A stretch of DNA of 64,000 nt from an uncultured Halieaceae bacterium (GCA_938074045.1 CALJGI010000025.1:124001-188000); one strand, 5' to 3'; positions 18,381-28,510 are shown, numbered from the stretch's first letter. Numbers and translations are program-made. Notes: generated from the sequence alone by a model not told the origin.

Positions 18381-19070
18381 ATGGCGTTATCTAACGCCGC
18401 GCTGGAGCGGACACTGGGGTATGAGTTTAATGCTAAAGAGCATCTCGTACTCGCATTGACGCACCGCAGTTGCGGCAAACTCAACAATGAGCGATTGGAA
18501 TTCCTTGGCGATTCTGTACTCAATCAGGTTGTGGCCCAGGAATTGTTTTTTCGTTTCCCGGATTCAAGGGAGGGCGAGCTTTCGCGGTTGCGAGCCAGCC
18601 TGGTTAAGGGACCTACCCTGGCTCAGGTGGCGCTGGAGATTGACCTTGGCGATTACGTTTTACTAGGTCCCGGGGAGTTAAAGAGCGGTGGCTTCCGCCG
18701 TGAGTCCATACTCGGCGATTGTCTGGAGGCGGTTCTGGGCGCCATCCTTGTCGATGGGGGGTACCAGGCGTGTCGTGAATGTGTAATCTCCCTGTTTGAA
18801 GCCCGACTTGACGAATCAGTGCCGGGCCAGTCGAAGGACTCGAAAACGCGATTGCAGGAGTATCTACAGGGTCATGGTCATGCGTTGCCTGAGTATCAAT
18901 TACTTGATGTTTCTGGAGATGATCATGAGCAGAGCTTCCGTGTCGCCTGCCATATTGCTGAAGGCAGTGGCCCTTTTATAGGTGAGGGGAGTAGTCGTCG
19001 ACGCGCAGAACAAGGTGCCGCAGGCGCGGCGCTGGCGGCGTTTGAAACTGCGCCTGGGAAACGACCATGA
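18381..19070 (+). CDS. rnc: Ribonuclease III
   Basis: Cleaves double-stranded RNA in rRNA and mRNA processing. The 229-residue protein has the RNase III signature [12 protein letters not shown] at about residues 36-47, with acidic metal ligands Glu40 and Asp44. A second acidic helix ([16 protein letters not shown]) and a C-terminal double-stranded RNA-binding domain ([14 protein letters not shown] to [13 protein letters not shown]) follow. The ATG at 18381 gives the usual length, although its ribosome site is weak; the frame extends 22 codons upstream to another ATG. It overlaps era by 4 bases. Confidence 0.95.
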   Translation: MALSNAALERTLGYEFNAKEHLVLALTHRSCGKLNNERLEFLGDSVLNQVVAQELFFRFPDSREGELSRLRASLVKGPTLAQVALEIDLGDYVLLGPGELKSGGFRRESILGDCLEAVLGAILVDGGYQACRECVISLFEARLDESVPGQSKDSKTRLQEYLQGHGHALPEYQLLDVSGDDHEQSFRVACHIAEGSGPFIGEGSSRRRAEQGAAGAALAAFETAPGKRP

Positions 19071-19969
19071 ATTTGAGTGACCGACGCAGCGGCTATGTGG
19101 CGATTGTGGGCAGGCCCAATGTCGGGAAGTCCACGCTGTTGAATTATATTTTGCGGCAAAAGATTAGTATCACTTCGCGCAAGCCCCAGACTACCCGCCA
19201 TCAGGTTCTCGGCATTCATACGAAGGACAATTATCAGATCGTATTTGTGGACACTCCCGGGCTGCACCCTAGCGGGGAACGAGCGATAAATCGCTATATG
19301 AATCGTGCTGCCAGCTCTGCCCTCCTCGATGTGGATGCCATTGTGATGGTGATTGACAGAATGAACTGGTCTGCGGGTGATGACTATGTTTTGGAGCGGG
19401 TATTACAGGCTGAGAGACCAGTACTGCTCGCTGTTAATAAGGTTGATCTACTTCAGGACAAGGGCGCGCTGTTGCCCTGGCTGGCTGAATTGTCCGCGCG
19501 GGGTAGTTTCACCGATATTGTACCCGTATCAGCGCTGACACGACACAATGTGGATCACCTTGAAGATGCGGTGGTCGCAATGCTTCCCGAAGGCGACTTT
19601 CTGTTCCCAGAGGATCAGGTTACCGACCGGTCACAACGATTTTTGGTCGCTGAGCTGATTCGCGAGAAAATCATGCGACAACTCGGAGATGAATTGCCCT
19701 ATGCAACTGCGGTCGAGGTGGAGAGCTTCAAGGATGATGGCCGTATAGTGCATATTCATGCTCTGATTCTGGTCGAACGGGAAGGTCAGAAACGCATTTT
19801 GATAGGAGACAAAGGTGGCCGCCTGAAATCGATTGGACAGCAGGCGCGTGTGGACATTGAAGAAATGCTGGAGAGCAAAGTGATGCTCAAGCTTTGGGTC
19901 AAGGTGAAAGGAGGCTGGTCCGACGATGATCGAGCGCTTAAAAGTCTTGGCTATGACGATCTGACTTAA
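19067..19969 (+). CDS. era: GTPase Era
   Basis: Essential GTPase for 30S ribosomal subunit maturation. The 300-residue protein has [12 protein letters not shown] at about residues 16-27, TTRHQ, VDTPGLH and NKVDLL as G motifs. The C-terminal KH RNA-binding domain is marked by [19 protein letters not shown]. Length and motif spacing are normal. Its ATG overlaps the rnc stop. Confidence 0.97.
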   Translation: MNLSDRRSGYVAIVGRPNVGKSTLLNYILRQKISITSRKPQTTRHQVLGIHTKDNYQIVFVDTPGLHPSGERAINRYMNRAASSALLDVDAIVMVIDRMNWSAGDDYVLERVLQAERPVLLAVNKVDLLQDKGALLPWLAELSARGSFTDIVPVSALTRHNVDHLEDAVVAMLPEGDFLFPEDQVTDRSQRFLVAELIREKIMRQLGDELPYATAVEVESFKDDGRIVHIHALILVEREGQKRILIGDKGGRLKSIGQQARVDIEEMLESKVMLKLWVKVKGGWSDDDRALKSLGYDDLT

Positions 19970-19979
19970 GATCATTAAT

Positions 19980-20675
19980 ATGCGCGTCGATACACAACCG
20001 GCCTACGTGCTCCACAGCCGCAACTATCGAGATTCGAGTCTCATCCTGGAACTGTGGACCCCCGAGTACGGCAGAATGGCGGCGGTGGCTCGTGGCGCGC
20101 GTAGTCCTGGACGGCGCGCGGCTCAGGTGTATCTGCAGGCGTTCGCGCCACTACTGGTCTCATGGACTGGGAGGAGCTCACTTAAGACCCTCACCGGACG
20201 CGAAGCGCGAGGACAACGCCCACCTCTGAAGGGTGAGCGTTTGTTTAGCGGATTGTATATTAACGAGCTACTGGTACGCCTTTTTCCGCACGAGGATCCC
20301 CACCCGGAGCTATACGGAAGATACGAGGCACTGCTTGATTATCTCCGGGGTAGTGACGATCTTGAACCTGCGCTGCGCGAATTTGAACTACAGTTGCTCG
20401 ATGAGATGGGTTACGGCATCCAGCTCGCACACGATGCGGAACGAGATGAACTTGTGGATAGCGAAATATTCTACTGTTACATACCGGAATTGGGAATGGT
20501 TAGAAGCTGCGAAAGATACAGGCAGTTACCGAAAATTCGAGGATCGTCTTTGCTCGCGATGTCCGCAGGTGTTTATGATCAGGAGACGCGGCAGAGTGCC
20601 AAATTATTACTGCGCCAGGCACTGTCTGTGCAGTTGGGTGACAAACCTCTGAATAGTCGCAACCTGTTCACGTGA
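19980..20675 (+). CDS. recO: DNA repair protein RecO
   Basis: Partner of RecF and RecR in loading RecA at single-strand gaps. The 231-residue product has an N-terminal OB-fold (AYVLHSRNYRDSSLILELWT at about residues 9-28, then GRMAAVARGARSP). A helical domain follows with the LFSGLYINELLVRLFPHEDPHPELYGRYEALL region typical of the family, quoted here in short as YINELLVRLF and HPELYGRYE. It lies 10 bases after era, in standard operon order. Confidence 0.93.
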   Translation: MRVDTQPAYVLHSRNYRDSSLILELWTPEYGRMAAVARGARSPGRRAAQVYLQAFAPLLVSWTGRSSLKTLTGREARGQRPPLKGERLFSGLYINELLVRLFPHEDPHPELYGRYEALLDYLRGSDDLEPALREFELQLLDEMGYGIQLAHDAERDELVDSEIFYCYIPELGMVRSCERYRQLPKIRGSSLLAMSAGVYDQETRQSAKLLLRQALSVQLGDKPLNSRNLFT

Positions 20676-20683
20676 GCTAATAG

Positions 20684-21085
20684 ATGATGTTGGGTATCGG
20701 TACCGATATACTGCGCACCTCGCGCATCAAGGAGGTCCTGAAACGACGTGGCGGACGCTTCGCCTCGCGTATCTTGGCTGCCCGGGAATTAGCGGCCTAT
20801 GACCAACACCCTGCCAAGGTTCGTTTTCTTGCCAAGCGATTTGCCGCCAAAGAGGCTGTGGGTAAAGCCTTGGGAACCGGAATCGGGCAGGGAGTGAGTT
20901 GGCATGACATCGAGGTGGCTCACAATGATATCGGGGCACCGGTAGTTGTGCTGCGAAATGCGGCATTGGCGAGAGCGAAGTTTCTGGGCGGCACCCAGGT
21001 TTTGATCAGTATTTCTGATGAGCATGAATACGTAGTCGCTTTCGCGGCACTGGTGAAAGGAAGCAGACCTGAAAATGAGGAATGA
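20684..21085 (+). CDS. acpS: Holo-[acyl-carrier-protein] synthase AcpS
   Basis: Transfers 4'-phosphopantetheine from CoA to apo acyl carrier protein. The 133-residue protein has GIGTDILRTSRI at about residues 4-15 (metal-binding Asp) and the conserved FLAKRFAAKEAVGKALGTGI segment (about 48-67, catalytic region). It ends with SISDEHEYVVAFAAL. It directly follows recO; the pdxJ gene that often sits between them in gammaproteobacteria is not present here. It overlaps cysM by 11 bases. Confidence 0.95.
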   Translation: MMLGIGTDILRTSRIKEVLKRRGGRFASRILAARELAAYDQHPAKVRFLAKRFAAKEAVGKALGTGIGQGVSWHDIEVAHNDIGAPVVVLRNAALARAKFLGGTQVLISISDEHEYVVAFAALVKGSRPENEE

Positions 21086-21974
21086 TTACCCCACCATCGA
21101 ATCCTGTATAGGCGAGACGCCCCTGGTTCGTCTCCAGCGACTGCATAGCGGACAACGTGGAAATATGGTTTTGGTCAAACTGGAGGGAGACAACCCGGCA
21201 GGATCAGTGAAGGATCGACCCGCGCTGAGCATGATTTCCCGCGCCGAGGCCAGGGGGGATGTCAAACCTGGCGATACGCTTATAGAAGCCACCAGTGGCA
21301 ATACAGGTATTGCATTGGCAATGGCCGCAGCGATCAAAGGCTATCGGATGATACTTATCATGCCGGTACATATGAGCGACGAGCGTAAATTAGCCATGTC
21401 AGCCTATGGTGCTGAGTTGATAGAAGTCACCGCGGACGAGGGGATGGAGGGAGCGCGTGATCTGGCGCTAAAGATGCAGACTGAAGGTCGAGGCCGGGTA
21501 CTGGACCAGTTTTCCAACCAGGATAACTCCATGGCACATTACAGCGGAACCGGGCCGGAGATATGGCGGCAAACACAGGGTAGCATCACGCACTTTGTCA
21601 GCTCCATGGGAACAACGGGCACCATAATGGGTGTGTCCCGTTATCTGAAGGAACAAAACGACCAGATACAGATTATTGGCCTCCAACCGGCTGACGAATC
21701 AAGTATCCCTGGAATTCGCCGCTGGCCCGAGGCCTATCTCCCCAAGATCTATGAAAAAAGCCGCGTCGATCGGGTAATGGATATCGGTCAGGCAGACTCT
21801 GAGGCATGTATGCGAGATCTGGCCAGACGTGAGGGAATATTTTGTGGTGTTTCCTCGGGGGGAGCCGTCCACTCAGCCTTGTCACTGGCAGAAGAAGTCA
21901 CTGATGCGACCATTGTCGCGATAATCTGTGATCGCGGTGATCGTTATCTTTCCACCGGCGTATTCGGTCGATAA
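21075..21974 (+). CDS. cysM: Cysteine synthase B (O-acetylserine sulfhydrylase)
   Basis: PLP enzyme making cysteine from O-acetylserine and sulfide or thiosulfate. The 299-residue protein has the PLP lysine in NPAGSVKDRPAL (Lys at about residue 42), the substrate loop ATSGNTGIALA and the phosphate-binding SSMGTTGTIMG. CysM is favoured over CysK by the EGDNPAGSVKDRPA and DQFSNQDNSMAHYSGTGPEIW segments and the adjacent relA. It overlaps acpS by 11 bases. Confidence 0.93.
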   Translation: MRNDYPTIESCIGETPLVRLQRLHSGQRGNMVLVKLEGDNPAGSVKDRPALSMISRAEARGDVKPGDTLIEATSGNTGIALAMAAAIKGYRMILIMPVHMSDERKLAMSAYGAELIEVTADEGMEGARDLALKMQTEGRGRVLDQFSNQDNSMAHYSGTGPEIWRQTQGSITHFVSSMGTTGTIMGVSRYLKEQNDQIQIIGLQPADESSIPGIRRWPEAYLPKIYEKSRVDRVMDIGQADSEACMRDLARREGIFCGVSSGGAVHSALSLAEEVTDATIVAIICDRGDRYLSTGVFGR

Positions 21975-21979
21975 GTTGA

Positions 21980-24232
21980 ATGGTTAAAATTCGCGACAAC
22001 ATTCCACGCCATGCAAATGGCTCTGTAGATATTCCCCGCTGGGTGGATCAGGTTCCAGGTACTCTGGATGATGACGACCGGGTCGCGATCAGGGCGGCCT
22101 GCGATTTGGCAGCAACATGTACTCGCAGTCCTTCAATGGACACCGAAATTTGGACTTATGGGGAAAATTGCCTGGTAGCTGGACTGGAAATTGCCAGTAT
22201 TCTGGCTGATCTTCATATCGGTCGGGACGGTCTCGTCGCGGGTATTATGTATCGAGCCGTCCGGGAAGGACACCTGCGTCAAGAGAAACTGGAGAGGGAA
22301 TTCGGACCTCTGGTTGCCAAACTGGTACTGGGTGTTCAGCGTATGGCCGCCATTCGTCAGCTCGATATTGAAGGCAATCACCGGGTCCTCGGGCAAGCGG
22401 AAGGTCAGCAGGACAACGTTCGCAAGATGCTGATTTCTTTGGTCGATGACGTGAGAGTTGCATTGATCAAGTTGGCAGAGCGCTGTTATGCCCTGCGCTC
22501 GGTAAAAAATGACTCGCAAAAACAAGAGATAGTGGCCAGGCAGGTCTTTGACGTTTACGCACCGCTGGCTCATCGTCTGGGTATAGGACAGTTAAAATGG
22601 GAGTTGGAAGATCTTTCCTTCCGCTATCTCTATAGTGATTCCTACAAAAAGATAGCGCGATTGCTGGATGGCAAGCGGCTCGATCGCCAAGCCTATATTC
22701 AACAGGTTGAAGAAGAACTGAAAGGTGCTTTGCTCGCAGCCGGGGTGTCCGGTGAGTTGGTGGGACGTGCCAAACACATATACAGTATCTGGCGAAAGAT
22801 GCAGCGTAAAGGCATTGGCTTTTCGCAGGTTTATGATATCCGTGCAATCAGACTGATTGTTGATGAAGTCAGAGATTGCTATGCCGCATTGGGGGTTGTG
22901 CACACCCTTTGGCGCAATATACCCAATGAATTTGATGATTACATCGCCAACCCAAAGGACAATGGCTATCGCTCCCTGCATACCGCGGTGATAGGACCAG
23001 ATGGCAAGGTACTTGAGGTACAGATCAGAACCCGGACCATGCACGAGGAAAGTGAGCTGGGAGTTTGTGCGCATTGGCGCTACAAGGGATCAGATAATTC
23101 CTCGGGACACAGTGGTTACGAGGAAAAAATTGCCTGGTTGAGACAGGTCCTGGATTGGCATGATGAAACCGGCGATGTGGAAAATGTGACGGAGGAACTG
23201 AGTCCGGATCTGGCCCAGGATCGTGTCTATGTGTTCACACCGGAGGGGCATGTGGTGAGCCTGGCTCAGGGTGCGACGCCACTTGATTTTGCCTATCACG
23301 TGCACACGGAAATAGGCCATTGTTGTCGTGGTGCAAAAGTGAATGGCCACATTGTACCACTGACCTATCAACTGAAAACTGGTGACCGGGTTACGGTACT
23401 GAAGGGGCGAGAACAGAGGCCGCGGCGGGATTGGCTGCAACCGCCGCTGGGGTATCTGCGCACCAGCAGAGCGCGCACAAAGGTTCAGCAGTGGTTCAAG
23501 TTGCAGGCCCGCGAGGAGAATGTAGTCGCTGGTCGTGCACTTCTGGAACGAGAATTCAAACGGCTGGCATTGACGGTCGTGGATTACAAACGGGTAGCGA
23601 AAGCCATAGACGCACGCACAGTGGAAGAAATGTACGCAGCGGTCGGTGCGGGTGATATTAGTGCTGCACAGGTTCTGCACGCAACCGAGAATCTGCTGAA
23701 CTCTTCTTCCAATACCAACGCTGAAATACCGGTGGTTCAGCGCGACAAGGTCCGTAATCGCAGTGGTGTTTACGTGCAAGGGGTAGGCAATCTTCTCACG
23801 CATATCGCGGGTTGCTGTAAACCCTTGCCCGGTGACGAAATCAGCGGTTATGTTACGGTGGGTCGCGGTGTCAGCATACATAGACAGGATTGCAGTAAGT
23901 TGTTGCAACTGCAGACCTCTCATCCGCAACGAATTTTGGAAGTGGGTTGGGGAAGAAACCGGGAGGAGACCTATCCTGTCGATCTACTCATTGAGGCGTA
24001 TGATCGTCCTGGTCTATTGCACGACATTACAAAACTCTTCGGAGACGCCAGGGTAAATGTGCTGGCCGTCAATACCATGACCGATGCCAGTCAGAACACG
24101 GCTTGTTTACAACTGACGGTAGAGGTCACTAATCTTATGTCACTGGGACATCTGTTGTCCCGTATAGGCCGTTTACCCAACGTAATTTCGGCGCATCGTC
24201 AAAGGGAGGACCATATTGATAATGCTGGCTGA
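21980..24232 (+). CDS. relA: (p)ppGpp synthetase RelA
   Basis: Ribosome-associated alarmone synthetase of the stringent response. The 750-residue protein has an N-terminal HD-like domain that lacks the hydrolase His-Asp pair (VAGIMYRAVREGHL where SpoT has the HD and ED residues), so it should be synthetase only. The synthetase domain shows ANPKDNGYRSLHT and LEVQIRTRTMHEESELG. A TGS domain (VYVFTPEGHVVSLAQGATPLDFA), a zinc-finger region (HIAGCCKPLPGDEI) and an ACT domain (YDRPGLLHDITKLF) follow. It is 5 bases after cysM and overlaps mazG. Confidence 0.96.
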   Translation: MVKIRDNIPRHANGSVDIPRWVDQVPGTLDDDDRVAIRAACDLAATCTRSPSMDTEIWTYGENCLVAGLEIASILADLHIGRDGLVAGIMYRAVREGHLRQEKLEREFGPLVAKLVLGVQRMAAIRQLDIEGNHRVLGQAEGQQDNVRKMLISLVDDVRVALIKLAERCYALRSVKNDSQKQEIVARQVFDVYAPLAHRLGIGQLKWELEDLSFRYLYSDSYKKIARLLDGKRLDRQAYIQQVEEELKGALLAAGVSGELVGRAKHIYSIWRKMQRKGIGFSQVYDIRAIRLIVDEVRDCYAALGVVHTLWRNIPNEFDDYIANPKDNGYRSLHTAVIGPDGKVLEVQIRTRTMHEESELGVCAHWRYKGSDNSSGHSGYEEKIAWLRQVLDWHDETGDVENVTEELSPDLAQDRVYVFTPEGHVVSLAQGATPLDFAYHVHTEIGHCCRGAKVNGHIVPLTYQLKTGDRVTVLKGREQRPRRDWLQPPLGYLRTSRARTKVQQWFKLQAREENVVAGRALLEREFKRLALTVVDYKRVAKAIDARTVEEMYAAVGAGDISAAQVLHATENLLNSSSNTNAEIPVVQRDKVRNRSGVYVQGVGNLLTHIAGCCKPLPGDEISGYVTVGRGVSIHRQDCSKLLQLQTSHPQRILEVGWGRNREETYPVDLLIEAYDRPGLLHDITKLFGDARVNVLAVNTMTDASQNTACLQLTVEVTNLMSLGHLLSRIGRLPNVISAHRQREDHIDNAG

Positions 24233-25043
24233 CAAATACGACATCGGTGATCTTTTGTACCTGATGGCGCGATTACGTGATCCGGAAACTGGTTGTCCCT
24301 GGGATTTGGAACAAACTTTTAGCACCATTGTCCCGTGTACTCTCGAAGAGTGTTATGAGCTTGCAGCAGCAATTGAGGTGGCCGATTTCGAACACGTGCG
24401 GGAGGAACTGGGTGATGTATTGTTTCAGGTTATCTTTTATTCGCAACTGGCCCGGGAAGAGGGCCTTTTCGAATTTTCGGACGTCGTACACGGGCTGGTA
24501 GCCAAGCTGGTGCGGCGTCATCCTCATGTTTTCAGCGATGGAACCCTGCAAGGTCTACCTCCTGAGCGTGATGTTTCTACAGCAGAGATCAGGAAAAACT
24601 GGGAGACAATTAAAGAGAGTGAGCGTAGGGAAAAACTACTGATAGCTACCCTGGCTGACATACCGCTGAATCTGCCGGCACTCTCACGTGCTCAGAAGGT
24701 ACAAAATCGTGCTGCCGGCGTAGGTTTTGACTGGGATTGTATTGATGGCGTTAAATCCAAACTGGAAGAAGAAATATCTGAGTTTGAACACGCATTGAGC
24801 AATGAATCTGAAGATGCCGTGCTCGAAGAGCTGGGTGATATCATATTCACCTGCGTTAATCTTGTCCGCCATGTCGGAGGAGATGCAGAGTCTGTTTTGC
24901 GGCGGGCGACTACTAAGTTCGAACAGCGATTTGAGCTGGTGGAATCGATACTGGAACAAGGCGGTAGTAGCGCGGCTGAAGCGTCATCCGCTGAGATGAA
25001 TGAAGCATGGATTATAGCCAAAAAGCAGAGTCAACCTGGGTGA
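24222..25043 (+). CDS. mazG: Nucleoside triphosphate pyrophosphohydrolase MazG
   Basis: Hydrolyses non-canonical and excess NTPs; in Escherichia coli it influences ppGpp levels and sits next to relA, as here. The protein has two tandem MazG modules: LRDPETGCPWDLEQT then LEECYELAAAIE and EELGDVLFQV in the first; GFDWDCIDGVKSKLEEEISEFE and LEELGDIIFTCVNL in the second. ATG 24222 gives 273 residues. A TTG six bases earlier (24216) is closer to the AGGGAGGA ribosome site at 24203-24210 and is a real alternative. It overlaps the relA 3' end. Confidence 0.94.
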   Translation: MLADKYDIGDLLYLMARLRDPETGCPWDLEQTFSTIVPCTLEECYELAAAIEVADFEHVREELGDVLFQVIFYSQLAREEGLFEFSDVVHGLVAKLVRRHPHVFSDGTLQGLPPERDVSTAEIRKNWETIKESERREKLLIATLADIPLNLPALSRAQKVQNRAAGVGFDWDCIDGVKSKLEEEISEFEHALSNESEDAVLEELGDIIFTCVNLVRHVGGDAESVLRRATTKFEQRFELVESILEQGGSSAAEASSAEMNEAWIIAKKQSQPG

Positions 25044-25147
25044 CCACCTGCTTGTGCTGCAGGGCCTGCCTGTGTATTGTTGGCCACCCTCTTTGATCTG
25101 ATGATGATCAATTGCAATATTTTGGTAAGAGAACGAGGCAAGTCTAG

Positions 25148-25792
<645 letters not shown>

Positions 25793-25849
25793 TTGCTTGC
25801 TGAAAATTATCGGCTTTGAGGTATACATTATCTTTTGCTAATACTTTGA

Positions 25850-26866
25850 ATGAAGGGTGTGAAGTTAAAAACTGGAGTTTTACTGGTCAATCTCGGGAGC
25901 CCCGAGGAACCAACAGAAAGCGCTGTACGGGCCTTCTTACGGGATTTCCTTAGCGATAGACGAGTGGTGGAAATACCTCGTATTTTGTGGCTTCCACTAC
26001 TTTACGGATTGATTCTGCCGTTTCGACCGGGGAAGGTGACACGGAAGTATCAGTCGATCTGGAGCGATTCCGGTTCACCATTGCGCGTCAATACGGAAAC
26101 CTTGGCCGACGCCGTTTCACAGAGTGTAGGGATGGTGGGCAAAGGCGATACCTTAGAGGTCAGGTCTGCTTATTCCTATGGCCAACCAGGCATAGCCGAA
26201 ACAATACATGCAATGCAAGATTCCGGGTGTTCTCGTCTTCTCGTTATTCCGATGTACCCCCAGTTTTCCTCGACTACTACCGGACCTGTCTATGATCAGG
26301 TAGCGGAATTGTGGGGAGATTCGAGGGACCATGCTGATTGTAGGATAATAAAAAATTATTTTAATGAACCTGGGTGGAGTGCTGCGATTGCAGATTCCAT
26401 CAGCAACTTTCGTCGCGAACATGGAACGGGGGACGCGCTTTTGTTCTCCTATCACGGTATTCCACAGCGGAATGTTGATCTGGGCGACCCGTATCAAACA
26501 CAGTGTGAAGAGAGCAGTCGACTTATTGTTGAGCACTTGAATCTGGAACAGAGCAAATGGCACCACGCCTATCAAAGTCGCTTTGGACGGGCGCGTTGGT
26601 TGACACCAGATACCTCCAATACATTGGTTGAACTTGCCAGGAGTGGTGTGCAAACTGTTGATGTGGTTTGCCCATCATTTGCGGTGGATTGTTTAGAAAC
26701 TTTGGAGGAGATTGTTGAGGAAAATGCCGAAATTTTTGTGGAGGCCGGAGGCAGGGAATTGCGTTACATTCCCTGTCTGAATCACTCAGATGAGCACGTT
26801 TTTTTCTTTCGCGATTTAATTCAAAGGGAATTAAATTTGGAAAGCAAAATTGATGCTGATGCGTAA
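25850..26866 (+). CDS. hemH: Ferrochelatase
   Basis: Inserts ferrous iron into protoporphyrin IX, the last step of haem synthesis. The 338-residue protein starts with TGVLLVNLGSPEEPT, has SDRRVVEIPRILWLPLL at about residues 35-51, and the catalytic histidine in LLFSYHGIPQRN. Later DVVCPSFAVDCLETLEE carries the conserved glutamates of the active site. The ATG at 25850 lacks a clear ribosome site, and a GTG at 25859 is an alternative; the 57-base gap after adk is AT-rich and probably holds a promoter. Haem demand is high here given the cytochrome oxidase genes downstream. Confidence 0.95.
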   Translation: MKGVKLKTGVLLVNLGSPEEPTESAVRAFLRDFLSDRRVVEIPRILWLPLLYGLILPFRPGKVTRKYQSIWSDSGSPLRVNTETLADAVSQSVGMVGKGDTLEVRSAYSYGQPGIAETIHAMQDSGCSRLLVIPMYPQFSSTTTGPVYDQVAELWGDSRDHADCRIIKNYFNEPGWSAAIADSISNFRREHGTGDALLFSYHGIPQRNVDLGDPYQTQCEESSRLIVEHLNLEQSKWHHAYQSRFGRARWLTPDTSNTLVELARSGVQTVDVVCPSFAVDCLETLEEIVEENAEIFVEAGGRELRYIPCLNHSDEHVFFFRDLIQRELNLESKIDADA

Positions 26867-26910
26867 ATTAATCCGCAATTTTTGCTCTTTACTGCTCAAT
26901 TTCGACTCTT

Positions 26911-26931
26911 ATTACCTTTGGCAGAGGTAAT
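26911..26931 (+). repeat. Inverted repeat between hemH and the histone-like gene
   Basis: ATTACCT (26911-26917) and AGGTAAT (26925-26931) form a perfect 7-base inverted repeat with a 7-base loop. It lies 45 bases after the hemH stop in a very AT-rich gap. It could be an operator for the histone-like gene or a weak 3' hairpin of hemH; there is no U-tract. Confidence 0.35.
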
Positions 26932-27039
26932 TATCGATCAAATGACTGTTTTTTCTGTATATGTAGTTGTATGTGTTTGTTTTGATGTGTTAATTTGATG
27001 ACTGGTTACGCAATAACAACCGCGTTGGAGACGATAAAA

Positions 27040-27777
27040 ATGGCTAAAGCAAAACGCAAAGCTGCCCCCGCAGCGAAGCCCGCAAAAAAAGCAAAAGCTA
27101 AGAAGGCGGTAGCGCCAGCTGTAGCGAAAGCTCAAGCTGGGCTGGCAATAGTGCAAAAGGATCTGGCAGCTGCTCGACGCGCTCTGAAAAAAGCGCAGAA
27201 AGAAGCGGCAAGTGCGCGTAAGAAAGCGGTAAAATCTGGTGTTGCTGCAGAAAAAGCAGCAGCGAAAAAAGCATCTGCAGCAGCCAAGAAAGCTTCTGCC
27301 GCTGCCAGCAAGGTGCGTGCAAAAGCGTCCGCAGCCAAAGACAAATTAGCTGCAGCCACCGAGTCTGATAATTTCAATCAGGCCATAGCTGCATTTAAAG
27401 AAAGCTATCTGGCGAAAAAGGCCGCTGCAGCAGCCAAGAAAGAGAAGGCAGCAGCCAAGAAAGCGGCAGCTAAAGCCAAGGTAGCCGCGAAGAAAGCAGC
27501 TGCGAAAGCGAAAGCAGCAGCCAAGAGAGCCGCTGAGAAAGAGAAAGCCAGAGCCAAAAAAGCCACTGCCAAGGCCAAAAAGGCAGTCGCCAAGGTGAAG
27601 AAGGCAGCTCCCAAGAAGAAAGCAGCAGCCAAGAAAAAGGCAGCGCCCAAAAAGAAAGCCGCACCCAAGAAAGCTGCAGCAAAGAAGGCAACCGTAAAGA
27701 AAAAAGCGGCTCCTAAAAAGGCAGTAGCCAAGAAAAAAGCGCCAGCTAAGAAGAAAGCAGCTGCCAAGAAGAAGTAA
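27040..27777 (+). CDS. Histone H1-like lysine/alanine-rich DNA-binding protein
   Basis: The 245-residue product is almost entirely Lys and Ala in KKAAAKKK-type runs, with Pro-containing KKAAPKKK repeats in the last third. A less extreme central part (KDKLAAATESDNFNQAIAAF, about residues 98-117) interrupts the repeats. It resembles eukaryotic H1 tails and the AlgP/H1-like proteins of Pseudomonas and Bordetella, which bind DNA non-specifically. The ATG at 27040 follows GGAGA; the frame runs back to a TTG at 26995. The coding sequence is repetitive and may vary in length between strains. It is followed by a strong terminator. Molecular role here is inferred only from composition. Confidence 0.85.
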   Translation: MAKAKRKAAPAAKPAKKAKAKKAVAPAVAKAQAGLAIVQKDLAAARRALKKAQKEAASARKKAVKSGVAAEKAAAKKASAAAKKASAAASKVRAKASAAKDKLAAATESDNFNQAIAAFKESYLAKKAAAAAKKEKAAAKKAAAKAKVAAKKAAAKAKAAAKRAAEKEKARAKKATAKAKKAVAKVKKAAPKKKAAAKKKAAPKKKAAPKKAAAKKATVKKKAAPKKAVAKKKAPAKKKAAAKKK

Positions 27778-27794
27778 CAGAGCGTTTGCTATAG

Positions 27795-27823
27795 AAACCC
27801 GGGTATTTTACCCGGGTTTTTTT
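27795..27823. terminator. Rho-independent terminator
   Basis: An 11-base perfect stem (AAACCCGGGTA and TACCCGGGTTT) with a 3-base loop is followed by a run of seven T, 18 bases after the histone-like gene. The A-rich left flank lets it act also on mobA coming from the other strand. Confidence 0.93.
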
Positions 27824-27848
27824 GTCTTTCTGTTACGCCATCGCTTAG

Positions 27849-28430
27849 CTATGTGTCAGCAAAGTCCTCAATTGAATTCAGGTTTCGAAACTGTAGTCTC
27901 TCATCGCTGAAATCGACCGGACAAGCGTCCATCTCTTCGTACCACGCAGCCACTGACTTTCTTTTGAGTTCCAAATAGTTGTCTACGCGATCGAGCACAT
28001 GGGTCGGTATTAGTGCGTGCAGGTACTGAGAACGGTCGCCATCGTGTACATAGCGCACCCGGTGTTCGCCTGGTGCGTCGTGCAGACGTGAAACCACATC
28101 CAGCGGGATATACGGGGTATCACAAGGCGATATGAACAAGTAGTCAACTGACTCCGGCAGGTGAGACCGCGCTGCCTGAACAGCAGCCAGAGGGCCGCGA
28201 TAATCCGTCGTTATATCAGGTATAGTCTGGTAGCCCAGATCTCTATATTTGCCGGCATTTCGGTTGCAGCTGATAAGAACCCGATCAGTCTGCGGTGCTA
28301 CGGCCGCCAGCACATGACTAATAATTGGTTTTCCCTGCCAATTCAGCAGCCCTTTGTCATGGCCGTCTACACGGGTCCCGCGTCCGCCGGCCAGTACAAG
28401 ACCCCATGTCGTGCAATTTCTGTTGCTCAT
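27849..28430 (-). CDS. mobA: Molybdenum cofactor guanylyltransferase MobA
   Basis: Attaches GMP to molybdopterin to make the MGD cofactor. The 193-residue protein has the nucleotide-binding start GLVLAGGRGTRVDGHDKGLL (about residues 10-29), the metal-binding SPCDTP near residue 102 and RGPLAAVQAA. These are MobA hallmarks and the length fits. It converges on the histone-like gene across the shared terminator and diverges from tsaB. No molybdoenzyme is present in the window. Confidence 0.93.
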   Translation of the reverse strand: MSNRNCTTWGLVLAGGRGTRVDGHDKGLLNWQGKPIISHVLAAVAPQTDRVLISCNRNAGKYRDLGYQTIPDITTDYRGPLAAVQAARSHLPESVDYLFISPCDTPYIPLDVVSRLHDAPGEHRVRYVHDGDRSQYLHALIPTHVLDRVDNYLELKRKSVAAWYEEMDACPVDFSDERLQFRNLNSIEDFADT

Positions 28431-28510
28431 GTCATGATGTTAGCAAAGTTTATGCCCGTCATAGGAGTTCTATGGGATAATCTACGCAAGATTTTATTCC
28501 CCCTTAAAAC

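Noticed and set aside
23090-23929. A 279-codon minus-strand open frame inside relA
   Set aside because: The opposite strand encodes the fully conserved TGS and zinc-finger regions of RelA; the frame shows no motifs.
27405-27767. Long minus-strand open frames opposite the lysine/alanine-rich gene, rich in Ala, Phe and Leu
   Set aside because: They are the mirror of the AAG/GCA codon repeats and would only look like membrane proteins by composition; no ribosome site or family feature.
27040-27777. Repeats in the lysine/alanine-rich gene as a CRISPR or other structured array
   Set aside because: Repeats are short, irregular and codon-phased, explained by protein composition; no CRISPR array or cas gene is present anywhere in the window.
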